Origin: Artocarpus heterophyllus
Lineage: Eukaryota; Streptophyta; Magnoliopsida; Rosales; Moraceae
DNA length: 64,000 nucleotides
Assembly: GCA_025403435.1 (NCBI GenBank)
Contig: CM046327.1
Span: 10,284,218-10,348,217, forward strand
Reading direction: 5' to 3'
Part shown: one piece after another, positions 1 to 11,810 of the stretch
How the letters are laid out: every line of letters begins with the position of its first letter
How positions within the stretch are numbered: position 1 is the stretch's first letter
Position numbers and translations under genes: made by a program
Notes under the pieces: model-generated
What the model was told of the DNA's origin: nothing
Database searches by the model: none
Seen by the model: the letters and a program-made list of their open reading frames with translations, nothing else

Positions 1-1156
1 TTTTGCTTGGAGTTCAAGATCAAGGGAGTATGGAGCTAACGTTAATTGATTCCAAGATTAAGAGACTGTTGATAAGCTTGAAAGGTAGGGATTCTATTAC
101 TCATCTTTTGTGAGGTTTTTATAGAATTAAAATTGATTGTTTTGCCGCAATATATATATATCTATGTTGAACTGATATTATATGAGTATCACATATGAAA
201 CTATGACATGGACTCGTCTCATATTGTACGGCGAGGAACATAATGAATTGACACATGTTATAAATTGAGAAGCATGGTTAGGAAAACTGACTCTATTAAT
301 AATGATTTAATATAGAGAAATGGTGAGACATGAAGAGGGCGACGATTACGTCCTTGGGCATGAATACCCTAAAAGGTAAAATAGGGGGAAGGTGATGACG
401 CTTCCTTGGGTTGAAAGTCCAAGAACACACTGTACAGGAATCGACTTGGTGAGGACTCGGGGCTTGATGTCCCCTCACCGGAACACCCTTGGAATGTTTA
501 TAGGGTGATCAAGTGCGCCCATTTGGGTTTCGATGAGTTGAGTGATACTCAATTTAACATGGATACCTAGGAACAATGATGATTGGTAATATTTATATAA
601 ATGTGTAATTATGACACTTGGTAATGATTAACTACGGTATCCATAAGATGTGATCATAATAAACCTCATAATCTGGAATATGATGTAACTTACTAACCAT
701 GCAGGTTTTAATGTGGTAATGATAAAAACCTAAAGGTGAGTAATGGCTTTCTCTACTGAGCATAGTGTCGCTCATTCCCTTATGTTTTTATCTTTTCAGG
801 ACTCACTAAGTGTGAGGTGGCTACGAGAAATATAGTTGAGGAAGTGATGTAACTATATTACATGGGGACTGCTTCAATTGTTGAGAATGTTCTTCAAGAT
901 AATGTAAGCATCAATTGTTACTTTCTGTGACTGTATTACAATGTGTTGAGGGTTAAAATGATGATGACAACAGTTTATACTATTAAATTTAAGGTGCTAC
1001 ATTAAACTGTGGTTTATTTATCGTTTATATTTTTATTTTTGAGTTGAGAGTTTTCATTTAAGTCCCGGGCAAATTTTATTTTTAAGGTTTTACTTTTATT
1101 ATTTATTTTTATTTTATCTCATTAAAAACTGTTAACCCCCATATAGGGGCGTTACA
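1..1156 (+). mobile_element. Partial Tekay-type LTR, same family as the LOG-carrying element
   Basis: Runs off the left edge and ends in GGGGCGTTACA at 1156. It is the reverse complement of 2633-3788 with few changes, so the two form long inverted arms 1.5 kb apart. No primer-binding site follows 1156, so this is a 3' LTR or solo LTR in plus orientation. It carries the CTACTGAGC...GCTCAT motif near 752-778 that all Tekay-type LTRs in this window share. Confidence 0.85.
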
Positions 1157-1861
1157 CTTTCATGCTCAGATATTGAAATGACAATCAAATTTACATTTTT
1201 TGATATGCAAATATCATTTTCAACATTTAGACTCCAAGAACAAATCTAATTATGAATTATTCAAACCCAAAAATAGGAATTAATCACTATCAAACCAAAG
1301 AGAAATTTCAAAATCAAAAGATTAAACTAGTTCACAAGATTTCCAACATTAGATTACTCAAAATCGGTACTATTTTTGGTGGTTTGCCTCTGGTTGTGTC
1401 AAGCTAGTTTTCTCTAAGTCTGGAATAGATAGAGAAAGAAAGAGAGGAAGAAAGAGTGGCAAGAGAGATTATGAGAGAGGAAAAGTTGGAGGTTTTCATC
1501 AAGTGGCTCTGACTTTTTTCACATGCAAACTGGTATGTGTGTTTGGGTCATTTTGCAATTAAGCAAAGTTGGGATGTTTGGAGTAAATAAATTAAACAAT
1601 AAGGAAAACTTGTGCAATTACTTTAAAATGTGACTAGAAAATTAATCTAAAAATTATTAGAATATTAAATGTAAAAATAATACTTTTTTTAATGTGATTA
1701 ATTAGCAATTAAATTTATAATTGTTATACTACTTTTACTTAATTTATTTCATTAACGAAGTGCATAGACTATTACCAAAAGAGTGATCACCATTGGAGTT
1801 GGCAAGAAAAAACTCAATGGGAATGTGAGAATGTCAAGGGTTATGAAAGGACAAGCATCGA
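1157..1861. other. AT-rich stretch without recognisable gene
   Basis: Lies between the partial LTR and the decayed Tat-like LTR. It includes a purine-rich patch (about 1425-1490). The short open frame around 1783-1974 enters the old LTR and has no protein-like features. No coding, RNA gene or further repeat structure is recognised. Confidence 0.5.
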
Positions 1862-2632
1862 GATATATCGCCCAAAATAGTATAGAAAGGGGTTGTCGTA
1901 TCCTCAGGGATGTGAAAAATTTACAACTCGGGAGATTAATAAAAATAAACGTTCAAAAATGCAAGCAATTTTGAAAAATGAAGTTTAAAATAAAAGAAAT
2001 ATTTTTGTGGTTTTTGATTTAAAATTTAAAACATAAAACTAACATTGTAAGTTTTCAAAAATTACTTATATGTTTTGTAACCGGTATGAAAATTAACTCT
2101 AAATAATAATTATTTAAAGAATTTGATTTATTATATATTCTCCCATCAATAGCAAGCATATTTACTATTTTTATAAGTCAACCTAAAGCGACAATGTAGC
2201 AAACTATAATGCAGTAAGGGTTTTCTTATAAAAAGTAGCAAAATAATCATCTCTCACTAATGATTTAGTACACTAGCTATGAAAATTATAACAGCTGTCT
2301 CTTCAATTATAATTAATATAATTTTAAGATGTCAAAATTATTATATTTTAATGGAATAAATTTTTGTATTAATTCCAGCAGAACCTCGTCTTATGAAATA
2401 TATAAAACTAGCAATATAGTAAGTCATATCGTAGTAAAAGATATTCCATAAAATAAGCATTATTTTATTATTATTATTAATAATATCATTTATGCAACAT
2501 AATTAAATTACATAAAGAAAACATGACTGAATTATTATAAAAATAGGCAACATAATAACATTAACAATAATCACTAAAAACATTGAAAATATACCTTATT
2601 CTATAAAAATATAAACATTACAACACAGATAT

Positions 2633-5021
2633 TGTAACGCCCCTATATGGGGGTTAACAGTTTTTAATGAGATAAAATAAAAATAAATAATAAAAGTAAA
2701 ATCTTAAAAATAAAATTTACCCGAGACTTAAATGAAAACTCCCAACTCAAAAATAAAAATATAAACGACAAATAAACCACAGTTTAATGTAGCACCTTAA
2801 ATTTAATAATATAAACTGTTGTCATCATCATTTTAACCCTCAACACATTGTAATACAGTCACAGAAAGTAACAATTGATGCTTACATTATCTTGAAGAAC
2901 ATTCTCAACAATTGAAGCAGTCCCCATGTAATATAGTTACATCACTTCCTCAACTATATTTCTCGTAACCACCTCACACTTAGTGAGTCCTGAAAAGATA
3001 AAATATAAGGGAATGAGCGACACTATGCTCAGTAGAGAAAGCCATTACTCACCTTTAGGTTTTTATCATTACCACATTAAAACCTGCATGGTTAGTAAGT
3101 TACATCATATTCCAGATTATGAGGTTTATTATGATCACATCTTATGGATACCGTAGTTAATCATTACCAAGTGTCATAATTACACATTTATACAAATATT
3201 ACCAATCATCATTGTTCCTAGGTATCCATGTTAAATTGAGTATCACTCAACTCATCGAAACCCAAATGGGCGCACTTGATCACCCTATAAACATTCCAAG
3301 GGTGTTCCGGTGAGGGGACATCAAGCCCCGAGTCCTCACCAAATCGATTCCTGTACAGTGTGTTCTGGGACTTTCAACCCAAGGAAGCGTCATCACCTTC
3401 CCCCTATTTTACCTTTTAGGGTATTTATGCCCAAGGACGTAATCGCCGCCCTCTTCATGTCTCACCATTTCTCTATATTAAATCATTATTAATAGAGTCA
3501 GTTTTCCTAACCATGCTTCTCAATTTATAACATGTGTCAATTCATTATGTTCCTCGCCGTACAATACAAGACGAGTCCATGTCATAGTTTCATATGTGAT
3601 ACTCATATAATATCAGTTCAACATAGATATATATATATTGCGGCAAAACAATCAATTTTAATTCTATAAAAACCTCACAAAAGATGAGTAATAGAATCCC
3701 TACCTTTCAAGCTTATCAACAGTCTCTTAATCCTGGAATCAATTAACGTTAGCTCCATACTCCCTTGATCTTGAACTCCAAGCAAAACAGATCCAGTTGT
3801 ATCTCGCTGTATCTACGAAGCATCCTCTGTAGTGCTCATCGAGCGACTATGAATGGCTAGGAATGCTTCCTGGAGATCATACATTCTTGAAAACGTCATT
3901 CTGGACTCCGATACTGCTGTTTGAATCGCCTCGAATCTGCGTGCAGTCGGTACCGGATGATTTTCATCAGAGTGGAATTTGCTCGAACGGAGGTCACCAT
4001 TGCATCTAGAGCATCGAAACAAGTCAGGAGGAGGTCTCGGATAGTCGATCGGAGGTCCAGATCACAAAAATTCAAAGTCGCCGTTGACCAGCCGTTGACC
4101 GGCGGTTGACCGCCGTTGACCGAATTTGACCGTCATTGACCGGCATCAATCGGGGTCCGTTGGCAGCTGGGCTCGGGCCTACCCCCCCTAAATCGACCCT
4201 TCTGAGTCCAATGGCGGGGTCAATTTCACCTAATTCTTCCTCTAACATAGCGGGTCGTGAAGTACAACGTCGGTAGAAATGGATGAGCTCCGATCTTGAT
4301 TCTCCGACGATGGAAACCTGAAATTGGCTGAGGGTTTTTGCTACCCATCCTCCTATGAGCATTTCCCCTCATCCAATTTGAAGAAACGTGGCTAGGAAGA
4401 GCCAAAACGGAGGCTCCCGCGGCGGTTGACGGCAGCGTTGGCCGTTCTCCAGCGAAACCGGCTCCTTCTGTGCAATTGATCGAGGGGTTTTACTCCCCTT
4501 GATCCTCTGAACTCATTGGGAGGGGTGGTGTCAATCACCTCCTCCGGCAAGGCGGAGTTCCACCATGGGGGCGGCGGCGCACGGCGGCAATAGGCGGGCG
4601 GAGCAATCCGGCGGTTGTTGAGCTGCCACCAAGGGTGGGTTTTGTTCCTCTCATCACGGTGGTCGTGTAGGAACAAGAATCACGTCGATCGGACGTCGGA
4701 CGGCGAAGATATCTCGTCGGAAAGAAATGGGTTTCGCCGCCACTTTGGGCGGCGCGTGTGGTCTCCTCCGGCGACGTTTTGGGCGGCGCGGCACCTCGTT
4801 GGACTCAGCTCGTCGAGAGCTTTCCATTGGTGCGGGAGGTGTCGAAAACGGATGCCGGAATCTCGGACTATATTTGAGGGGAGAGAGAGAGAATTTTTAG
4901 AGAGAGAAAGTAGAGAGAGAGAGAGTTTCGAATTATGAGAGATTTTCTGATTTTTTTTTATATATATACTAAAAATTAATCTAATTACCTTAATACCCTT
5001 AGGAGAATAACGGGTGTCACA
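2633..5021 (-). mobile_element. Solo LTR (Tekay-type Ty3), 2389 bp, TSD GATAT
   Basis: Begins TGTAACGCCCC and ends GGGTGTCACA, flanked by the direct repeat GATAT at 2628-2632 and 5022-5026. No internal domain is present, so it is a solo LTR. The lower half (2633-3785) is nearly the same as the LTRs of the element at 8500-17575. The upper half (about 3786-4960) is unrelated to those LTRs but resembles 21690-22920 inside the solo LTR at 19856, so this LTR is a mosaic. Orientation is inferred from the intact relative. Confidence 0.92.
4084..4142 (+). promoter_or_regulatory. Cluster of six W-box (TTGACC) motifs in the LTR
   Basis: Six TTGACC cores occur within about 60 bp of the GC-rich half of the LTR. 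W-boxes are the known binding sites of plant WRKY factors. A degenerate version (several TTGAC cores) sits at the matching place in the other LTR, about 21978-22030. Whether they act as a promoter element is inference. Confidence 0.55.
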
Positions 5022-6339
5022 GATATAAAGTTTGAAACCATACTAGAGTATTAAACATACAAGATCATCTCTTTGTTTCACTAGACTTTCCATACTAATT
5101 TAGACATTATTTTATTATTTTTAGTTAGGTTGGAAGAGTGCTCTAGTAGCATCTCCTCCTAAAAAGGGAGACTGCTGAGCTTAAGGCTCAACAAGAAAAC
5201 AAAGCAAGAAAGAGGGGTGCCGAATGAATGAGGTAGCCCTTTTTATGGTGAATAAAATTTAACTATTAGGATTTTTTACAATTTTTTTACTGTTATTTTT
5301 TTGGCTTTTTTGTTTCAATTTGGCCATTTATAACAATTTTTCCTTCAAATTTCCACGCTGATTCCCTTTCTTCATTATGCGAATCTTGGCATTTCGACAG
5401 AAGGCATGACAAACGGTTCAATCTAGGGCATTCATTTCATAATCCTACAGTGGACAAAAGTGAAGAAAAAGGGACCCAGGTGGGACCTGGACCTCTCAAT
5501 GGGGACCGCTGGATCAAGTCCAATATGTTGATCCAAAGGTTGGCAAAATAACTTCACGTGAAGACGACCTTGTCATATCAAACACTGCCCGAGATTCCAC
5601 TGACACGTGTGGGATCAACTAACAGTTGTTTTTAGTGACTATGCTAAATGAACGATATATGTTACTGATCGAACAGCTCTGGCAAATAATGGCTATATCA
5701 AATAGCTCAGAATCCGCCACGTGGCTTGTACTTTTCAAAATTCAAATTTTTATGTGTTTTTGAGGCATTGATGTTCGATTTGCCTGTTTTGGTGCCATTT
5801 TGCATCGATTTTGCTCTAGAATTCAAATATAAAAACAAATAATTGAAACAAAATTAATTATTTTACAAACATAAAATTTATAATAGTTTTAAAAATATTT
5901 ATTTTACATTAAAACATACAAAAATAACTATAAACTTCTAAAATTCTAGCCTAATTTAGTTTGACACAAATATAATTTTTAATACTTGAAAATATTTCAA
6001 GAAATTACTAAAAATATTATAAGACTCATTTACAAACTTAAAAAACATTATAAAATATACTAAGACTCAAATAAAATTATCACTAATTATTTTTACAGTT
6101 TTGATTAATTTCAAACTAAACTAAACTTTTGCATACGAAATTCATTTTAAAAGTTACCAAAAATATTATTAAATATAAAAAATATACTAAAAACTTATAA
6201 TTAAACATATTTTGTAGTAAGACCCTAAAACACTATTTAACACAAAAAAAACTATTAATTAAGGGATTTAATGGCAAATAATAATTCAAAACAAATGATT
6301 TTAACTTTGAAAAATATGCATTTTTGCATATTCATTACA

Positions 6340-8171
6340 CCTTCAACTAGCTTATTGCTAGTCTCTAGCCATTAAAGTGATAAAATTTTGAAAAGATTTA
6401 CTGGATTTCCATACAATGCATACAATTTAACTCTGATTTAACTTACCTAATCAAATAGACTAACAAAACAAAACCTCTATTTAAAACAGTTTATATGTTA
6501 TTTAACAGTATATATGTAAACCAAACCTTATGCATAAAATAATAATGAATAATTAAATTATTTTGATATTTTGCTTCAAATCACGCATGTGGACAACAAC
6601 ACTTCAAATTATTGATTGGAACACTTAAAGAGCAAAAATTTAAAACAAAAATAAACTTTACAATAGCTATGGATAATGCAATGTTTGGCTCCTTTAAGCT
6701 TGCTCCATAACCCATTTAGCAAGCTTTAGTCAATAACTCTCAGACCACTTGGCCTAAGGTACTAGGTGTTAAAGCACTCTTGAAACTTATTTACTCGAGT
6801 TAAAGAGGCTACAAAACCAAACTTATTCGACTTTATTTATTAATTTACATACTTTACTTACTTTATTTATACTTTCTTTTTGTATTTTTTTTTCTAGTTT
6901 TTCATTATATTTTTTATTTTTGATTTATTATTTAATTAATTTATTTATTTAATTAGTTAAACTTGAAAATGTTACAACATTTAATTATTCACCTACACAA
7001 AATAACATAACTTAAATATTTATAACTTTGACTTACCACCACAATTAAGCATTACAGTGCATGTGTGAAAGAATAGCTTACAAACACCCTGAAAAATAAA
7101 CACATAACAATGTTAAATAAAAACTATGTTTCGAGAGTTCATAAAGTTAGATACACTAATTTAAAATTCAAAAATCAAAACAAAATAATAATACATTAAT
7201 TACTAAGAAACTAATATTTACATATTTTACATTTTTTAGTAACGTACTAACAAAACCTAATAAAATGACACACAAATATGAAAAATTTAGAGCAAAAAAG
7301 GAAAAAATTTGGCATAATTTCGTACAGCATTTAAGTACAACACTCTCCCTCCAACCTAAATTGTACATTGTCCTTAATGTATAAAAAAATAGAAAGAGCA
7401 ACAAAAATATTATCTAAATCAGCAAAACTGCAAAGATGATCTGTAACAAACTTAACAAACTAAACTAAACAAACTAACTTAAACACACAATAATATATTA
7501 CAAACTGGGTCTTTTAAAGTCAGATTCCCAAAACTTTAATTTTTTTGTTTTGAAAATTAAAATCACTTTTATCCTCAAATTCTATAAAATGCGTTTCAAG
7601 AGGCCACAAAATTCCTACTAATCATAATTGACCATATCCTTCTTAATCTCAACCATTTTAAATGACTTATTAAGTGACTTAATTTCAAAGATTTTTTTAA
7701 GAAAATTTAAAATGCAAAATCAAAAAACATGTTTTTTATTATTGAACATTTATTTGAAAATCCAATTAAATTGCATTTACAAAATCAAATTCGTTAAAAT
7801 GCATCTCTAGAATCTTTTCATAACTCAGCCATTTTGAACAAATTAAACTTACAACCTTTAATTTAAATTTTCAGAATAGATTTTAACATTTTTTTAAAGA
7901 AAAAAAAGAACATACAATAGTGCACAAAAATATATTACAAATAAAGGAAGGTAAAGATATTACTTTGAAAGTATTTTCTCATCGTTTGATGCTCTGAATC
8001 TAGTAAATCTTTGTTCCAACTCTGCCTCTGGGGGATAGTTATCAAAGAGCGGCTTTCTCTCATAGTAAGTGTCAAAGGACACCATATATGGTTCAAGTGT
8101 GGACATGCCTTCAAAATTAGCAAAATATGAAACAATTAACCTTATGAAACTTGGACTCATTTTAAGAGGCT
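6340..8171 (-). other. Internal remnant of the Tat-like element, lower part
   Basis: AT-rich interior adjoining the 3' LTR, without an intact gene. The stretch 7610-8165 is repeated, diverged, at 18195-18755. In minus orientation both copies read a related short protein segment containing a VSFDTYY motif and the GFRA/RFRA neighbourhood, with stops in the second copy. This suggests a duplicated coding remnant of the element, of unknown function. Confidence 0.5.
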
Positions 8172-8499
8172 GTGTTGAGATCCTCGGCCAGCGCCTGGCT
8201 GGCACCTCAACGTATTGCCCAGAGGGCTCCTGCTCGGGGAGAGACCCAACTCGGATTTGCCTTCTGCGGGAAGAGCGCGTTCCTTAGGAGTTGAACCTGT
8301 GTTCCTCTTGAAAAAAGGGTCATAGGGTGTCTCCTAGGTACCAATCCCACCAATTGGTTGGATTGGTACCTAGGGCACACCCTAAGACCCTCTTATTCAA
8401 GAGTAACACGCGTTCAACTCCCAGGGGACGCGCTCGCTCCACGAGAGGCAAATCCGAGCTAGGTCTCTCCCTGAGTAGGGGCCATCTCGGCAATACGTT
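8172..8499. repeat. Foldback MITE 1, left portion (interrupted by the LOG element)
   Basis: GC-rich element opening with GTGTTGAGATCCTCGGCC. Two inverted arms of about 125 bp (8200-8330 and 8360-8497) face each other. The remainder, ending GGTCGAGGATCTCAACACC, lies at 17581-17627 beyond the inserted retrotransposon. Each arm carries a GGTTCAACTCC-like match to a tRNA B-box. The same arms recur at 17690-18126. Confidence 0.65.
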
Positions 8500-10855
8500 T
8501 GTAACGCCCCTATATGGGGGTTAACAGTTTTTAATGAGATAAAATAAAAATAAATAATAAAAGTAAAACCTTAAAAATAAAATTTGCCCGGGACTTAAAT
8601 GAAAACTCTCAACTCAAAAATAAAAATATAAACGATAAATAAACCACAGTTTAATGTAGCACCTTAAATTTAATAATATAAACTGTTGTCATCATCATTT
8701 TAACCCTCAACACATTGTAATACAGTCACAGAAAGTAACAATTGATGCTTACATTATCATGAAGAATATTCTCAACAATTGAAGCAGTCCCAATGTAATA
8801 TAGCTACATCACTTCCTCAACTATATTTCTCGTAGCCACCTCACACTTAGTGAGTCCTGAAAAGATAAAAATATAAGGGAATGAGCGACACTATGCTCAG
8901 AAGAGAAAGCCATTACTCACCTTTAGGTTTTTATCATTACCACATTAAAACCTGCATGGTTAGTAAGTTACATCATATTCCAGATTATGAGGTTTATTAT
9001 GATCACATCTTATGGATACCGTAGTTAATCATTACCAAGTGTCATAATTACACATTTATACAAATATTACCAATCATCATTGTTCCTAGGTATCCATATT
9101 AAATTGAGTATCAATCAACTCATCGAAACCCAAATGGGCGCACTTGACCACCCTATAAACATTCCAAGGGTGTTCCGGTGAGGGGACATCAAGCCCCGAG
9201 TCCTCACCAAGTCGATTCCTGTACAGTGTGTTCTGGGACTTTCAACCCAAGGAAGCGTCATCGCCTTCCCCCTATTTTACCTTTTAGGGTATTCATGCCC
9301 AAGGACGTAACCGTCGCCCTCTTCATGTCTCACAATTTCTCTATATTGAATCATTATTAATAGAGTTAGTTTTCCTAACCATGCTTCTCAATTTATAACA
9401 TGTGTCAATTCATTATGTTCCTCGCCGTACAATACAAGACGAGTCCATGTCATAGTTTCATATGTGATACTCATATAATATTAGTTCAACATAGATATAT
9501 ATATTGCGGCAAAACAATCAATTTTAATTCTATAAAAACCTCACAAAAGATGAGTAATAGAATCCCTACCTTTCAAGCTTATCAACAATCTTTTAATCCT
9601 GGAATCAATTAACGTTAGCTCCATACTCCCTTGATCCTAAGGCGTGCATAAGGACAATTAAAACTAAAGCACAACATACAACTACATTCATAAATAAATC
9701 ATGTGTAAAGCTATCTTACTAGTATGCCATTAAAGCTTTTATATAAATCTCTTTTGAATACCACAGTAAACAATTTTTGTCTTAACACAATATAAAATGT
9801 GAACAAGTAATCTATATGTTTTAGTCCCTAATAAGATTCATCAATCACTTAGGATAATATTGGAAAGGTTGCAAGACATTAAAGAATTAAGTGGTGAGCA
9901 AAGATGGGTTCTTGGTTCAGGTTAGCAGCTGGTATACCATAACAAACTGGCAGATTTACTAGTTTCCAATACAAAAATTGAATAATTCTTAGAAAATAAA
10001 ATACAACTCCGATTTAGGTTTATGATAGCTCGTTAGAAAGCCTAGGATGCTACTTTTCAAATATGCAAACCAATTCATAAAATTCATTTTAATTTAATCT
10101 TAGAATTTCAAGAAATAACCACTACCCATAGAGGTATTACAAAGTTTAACAATATAAATTTTCTGTCTAGGGCATATACACTTAGACTTCATACATATGC
10201 TCCAAAATAGCAACAAACATATACTTAGGTTTAAGAACGCAAATTTGAATAATCCTTTAGTATAAAAGAAAATTTATATATGAAAGACTAAATTTGTTCA
10301 TAAGATTCTAACCTCGGATTATGGTTAGTTGGAAGCTTGAAATGGCTTCAAAACAGGTTCCTTTACTTTGGTATGACTGAAATTCTTGCTCAAATGGAGG
10401 TGATGGTGGCTGATTTTTATGGCTGCCTTGAAGAAGTTCTCTAAGTATTTTGCTTCAACAAAGAAATGAGAAGAAGAGTGTGGGAACCGTGAAGAGAAAG
10501 GAAGAAAAGATGAAGTCTTTGAAGAGAAGTGATAGAAACAATTATAGAGGAGACATGTTGAAGCATGTCACGGAGGAAATAAAGAAAATGAGGGTCAAGA
10601 GTAGTTGGAAAAGATATCCTTATGTCTCATCTAAAGACTTTAACACACATAATGCCAATATGACATTTTTGAGATTTATTAGAAGTTCTAAGGCTTTTTA
10701 GTAATCATACTAAATAAATATAGGAGAATTTTAGAAAATTTAAAAATAGATAAAAATAAATATTATAAAATAAATTTAAATGAAGCAATTTTTTTTATAC
10801 ACTAAAAATTAATTTAATTACCTCAATACCCGTTAGGAGAATAACGGGTGTCACA
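8500..10855 (-). repeat. 3' LTR of the LOG-carrying element (2356 bp)
   Basis: TGTAACGCCCC to GGGTGTCACA on the plus strand. It pairs with 15219-17575. Small open frames inside (around 9178-9360 and 10450-10701) run antisense to the element and are shared by LTR copies only because the copies are young. The GAGC/GCTC hairpin motif lies near 8880-8905. Confidence 0.93.
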
Positions 10856-10895
10856 GCTCTACCCCCCTTAAAGAAATTTCGTCCTCGAAATTTCA
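10856..10895 (-). other. Polypurine tract and conserved Tekay-type pre-PPT motif
   Basis: Reading the minus strand toward the 3' LTR, the sequence has AATTTCGAGGACGAAATTTC followed by TTTAAGGGGGGTAGAGC and then the LTR start TGTGACACC. The purine run directly before the LTR is the plus-strand primer. The preceding motif is a recognisable conserved 3' end of plant Tekay/Del chromoviruses. Confidence 0.85.
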
Positions 10896-11810
10896 ATTCT
10901 AGCAATACTAGTAAAAATTTTAATTCCATTATGATTCCAATTCCGAGTCTAAACCGTTAATGTTGTTTGTCCTCCAAATTTAAGTCATCGTATCTCCACT
11001 TATTTACTTGCATAATAAATCTTACTCCTAAATCCCTCAATGAGAGTATTTCTGACAAGTTTCAACTTATAACACCGTATAATAGTCTAAGAATCTGATC
11101 AGGCATACATATTGACCATATCATGATTCCAGTCCTTCATTGTCCATGGACTGTGATTTACAATCACATTTAAGGAGATTGCCAGAGAAATTTTATATAC
11201 TTCATCTTTAGGTTCCTTTTCCTTTTTGAGTAAAGAAAAGTCAAATATATTTGATTTCATACCTCAACTAATAAACTAGAACATAATCATAAAACATATA
11301 TCACAAACACTTCTATTCAAAACCATACATTAAACTTATTCATAGAGATATTAAACGGAATCTTAGAGTTGCAAACATACTCGACATATTTTTCATTAAA
11401 CAGCTATCCTCATGACACAAACATTCAACCCAAATAATATACTCATATTTCATATGGAATATCCCCATAACTGACTCTGGTACTTCCACATAATATTAAC
11501 AGAATATTACACATTACAAACATGATACAGATACGTTTCGAGAGTACAAGGCACTCCGTATACCAGCTATCCATATCATGCATGCTTAGAGGATACAAAA
11601 ACATCGATAAACAAAAGATCGGACCTTAAGAAGGATGCGTTTCGAGAGCATCAAGTACTCCGTATCCAGCCATCCTGGCATTAGGCTCAATGAATCTAAA
11701 AGATTGAACAACGACGTACCACAAGAAACACAGAATACAAGGTAAACGGTTATTCGTAACACACGAAATACGGACACACATGCCTACATGCCATAGATAA
11801 AACAAAAAGA
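10896..11810 (-). other. 3' untranslated region of the LOG-carrying element
   Basis: Non-coding tail between the LOG stop codon and the polypurine tract. It contains a short internal repetition (GTTTCGAGAG and ACTCCGTAT cores near 11538-11570 and 11638-11665). About 11300-11830 is similar to 28600-29095, showing that this tail existed in another, older element. Confidence 0.65.

Larger units (their letters stand above)
1862..6339 (-). mobile_element. 3' LTR of an old Tat/Athila-like Ty3 element, split by a solo LTR
   Basis: The segments 1862-2632 and 5022-6339 together match 23760-25866 over about 2.1 kb with many substitutions and small indels, so they are the paired LTRs of one old minus-strand element. 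The upper end is TTACA at 6339. The join at 2632/5027 is seamless relative to the other LTR once the inserted solo LTR and its GATAT duplication are removed. The start near 1862 is approximate because both termini are decayed. Confidence 0.75.

Noticed and set aside
3813..4938. Several 70-107 aa ORFs on both strands
   Set aside because: They lie in the GC-rich half of a solo LTR, overlap in opposing frames and have no protein family features; GC content explains them.
8355..8500. tRNA gene suggested by the B-box-like GGTTCAACTCC
   Set aside because: No A-box at proper spacing and no cloverleaf; it belongs to the arm of a foldback MITE.
9178..9360. 60-aa ORF present in all LTR copies (also near 296-478, 3310-3492, 15897-16079)
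   Set aside because: It is antisense to the elements and shared only because the LTR copies are young; no domain, no start context and no support for selection.
10450..10701. Lys-rich 83-aa ORF in the LTR (repeated at 17185-17421)
   Set aside because: Antisense to the retrotransposon, low complexity, and the copies differ at the start by a frameshifting indel.
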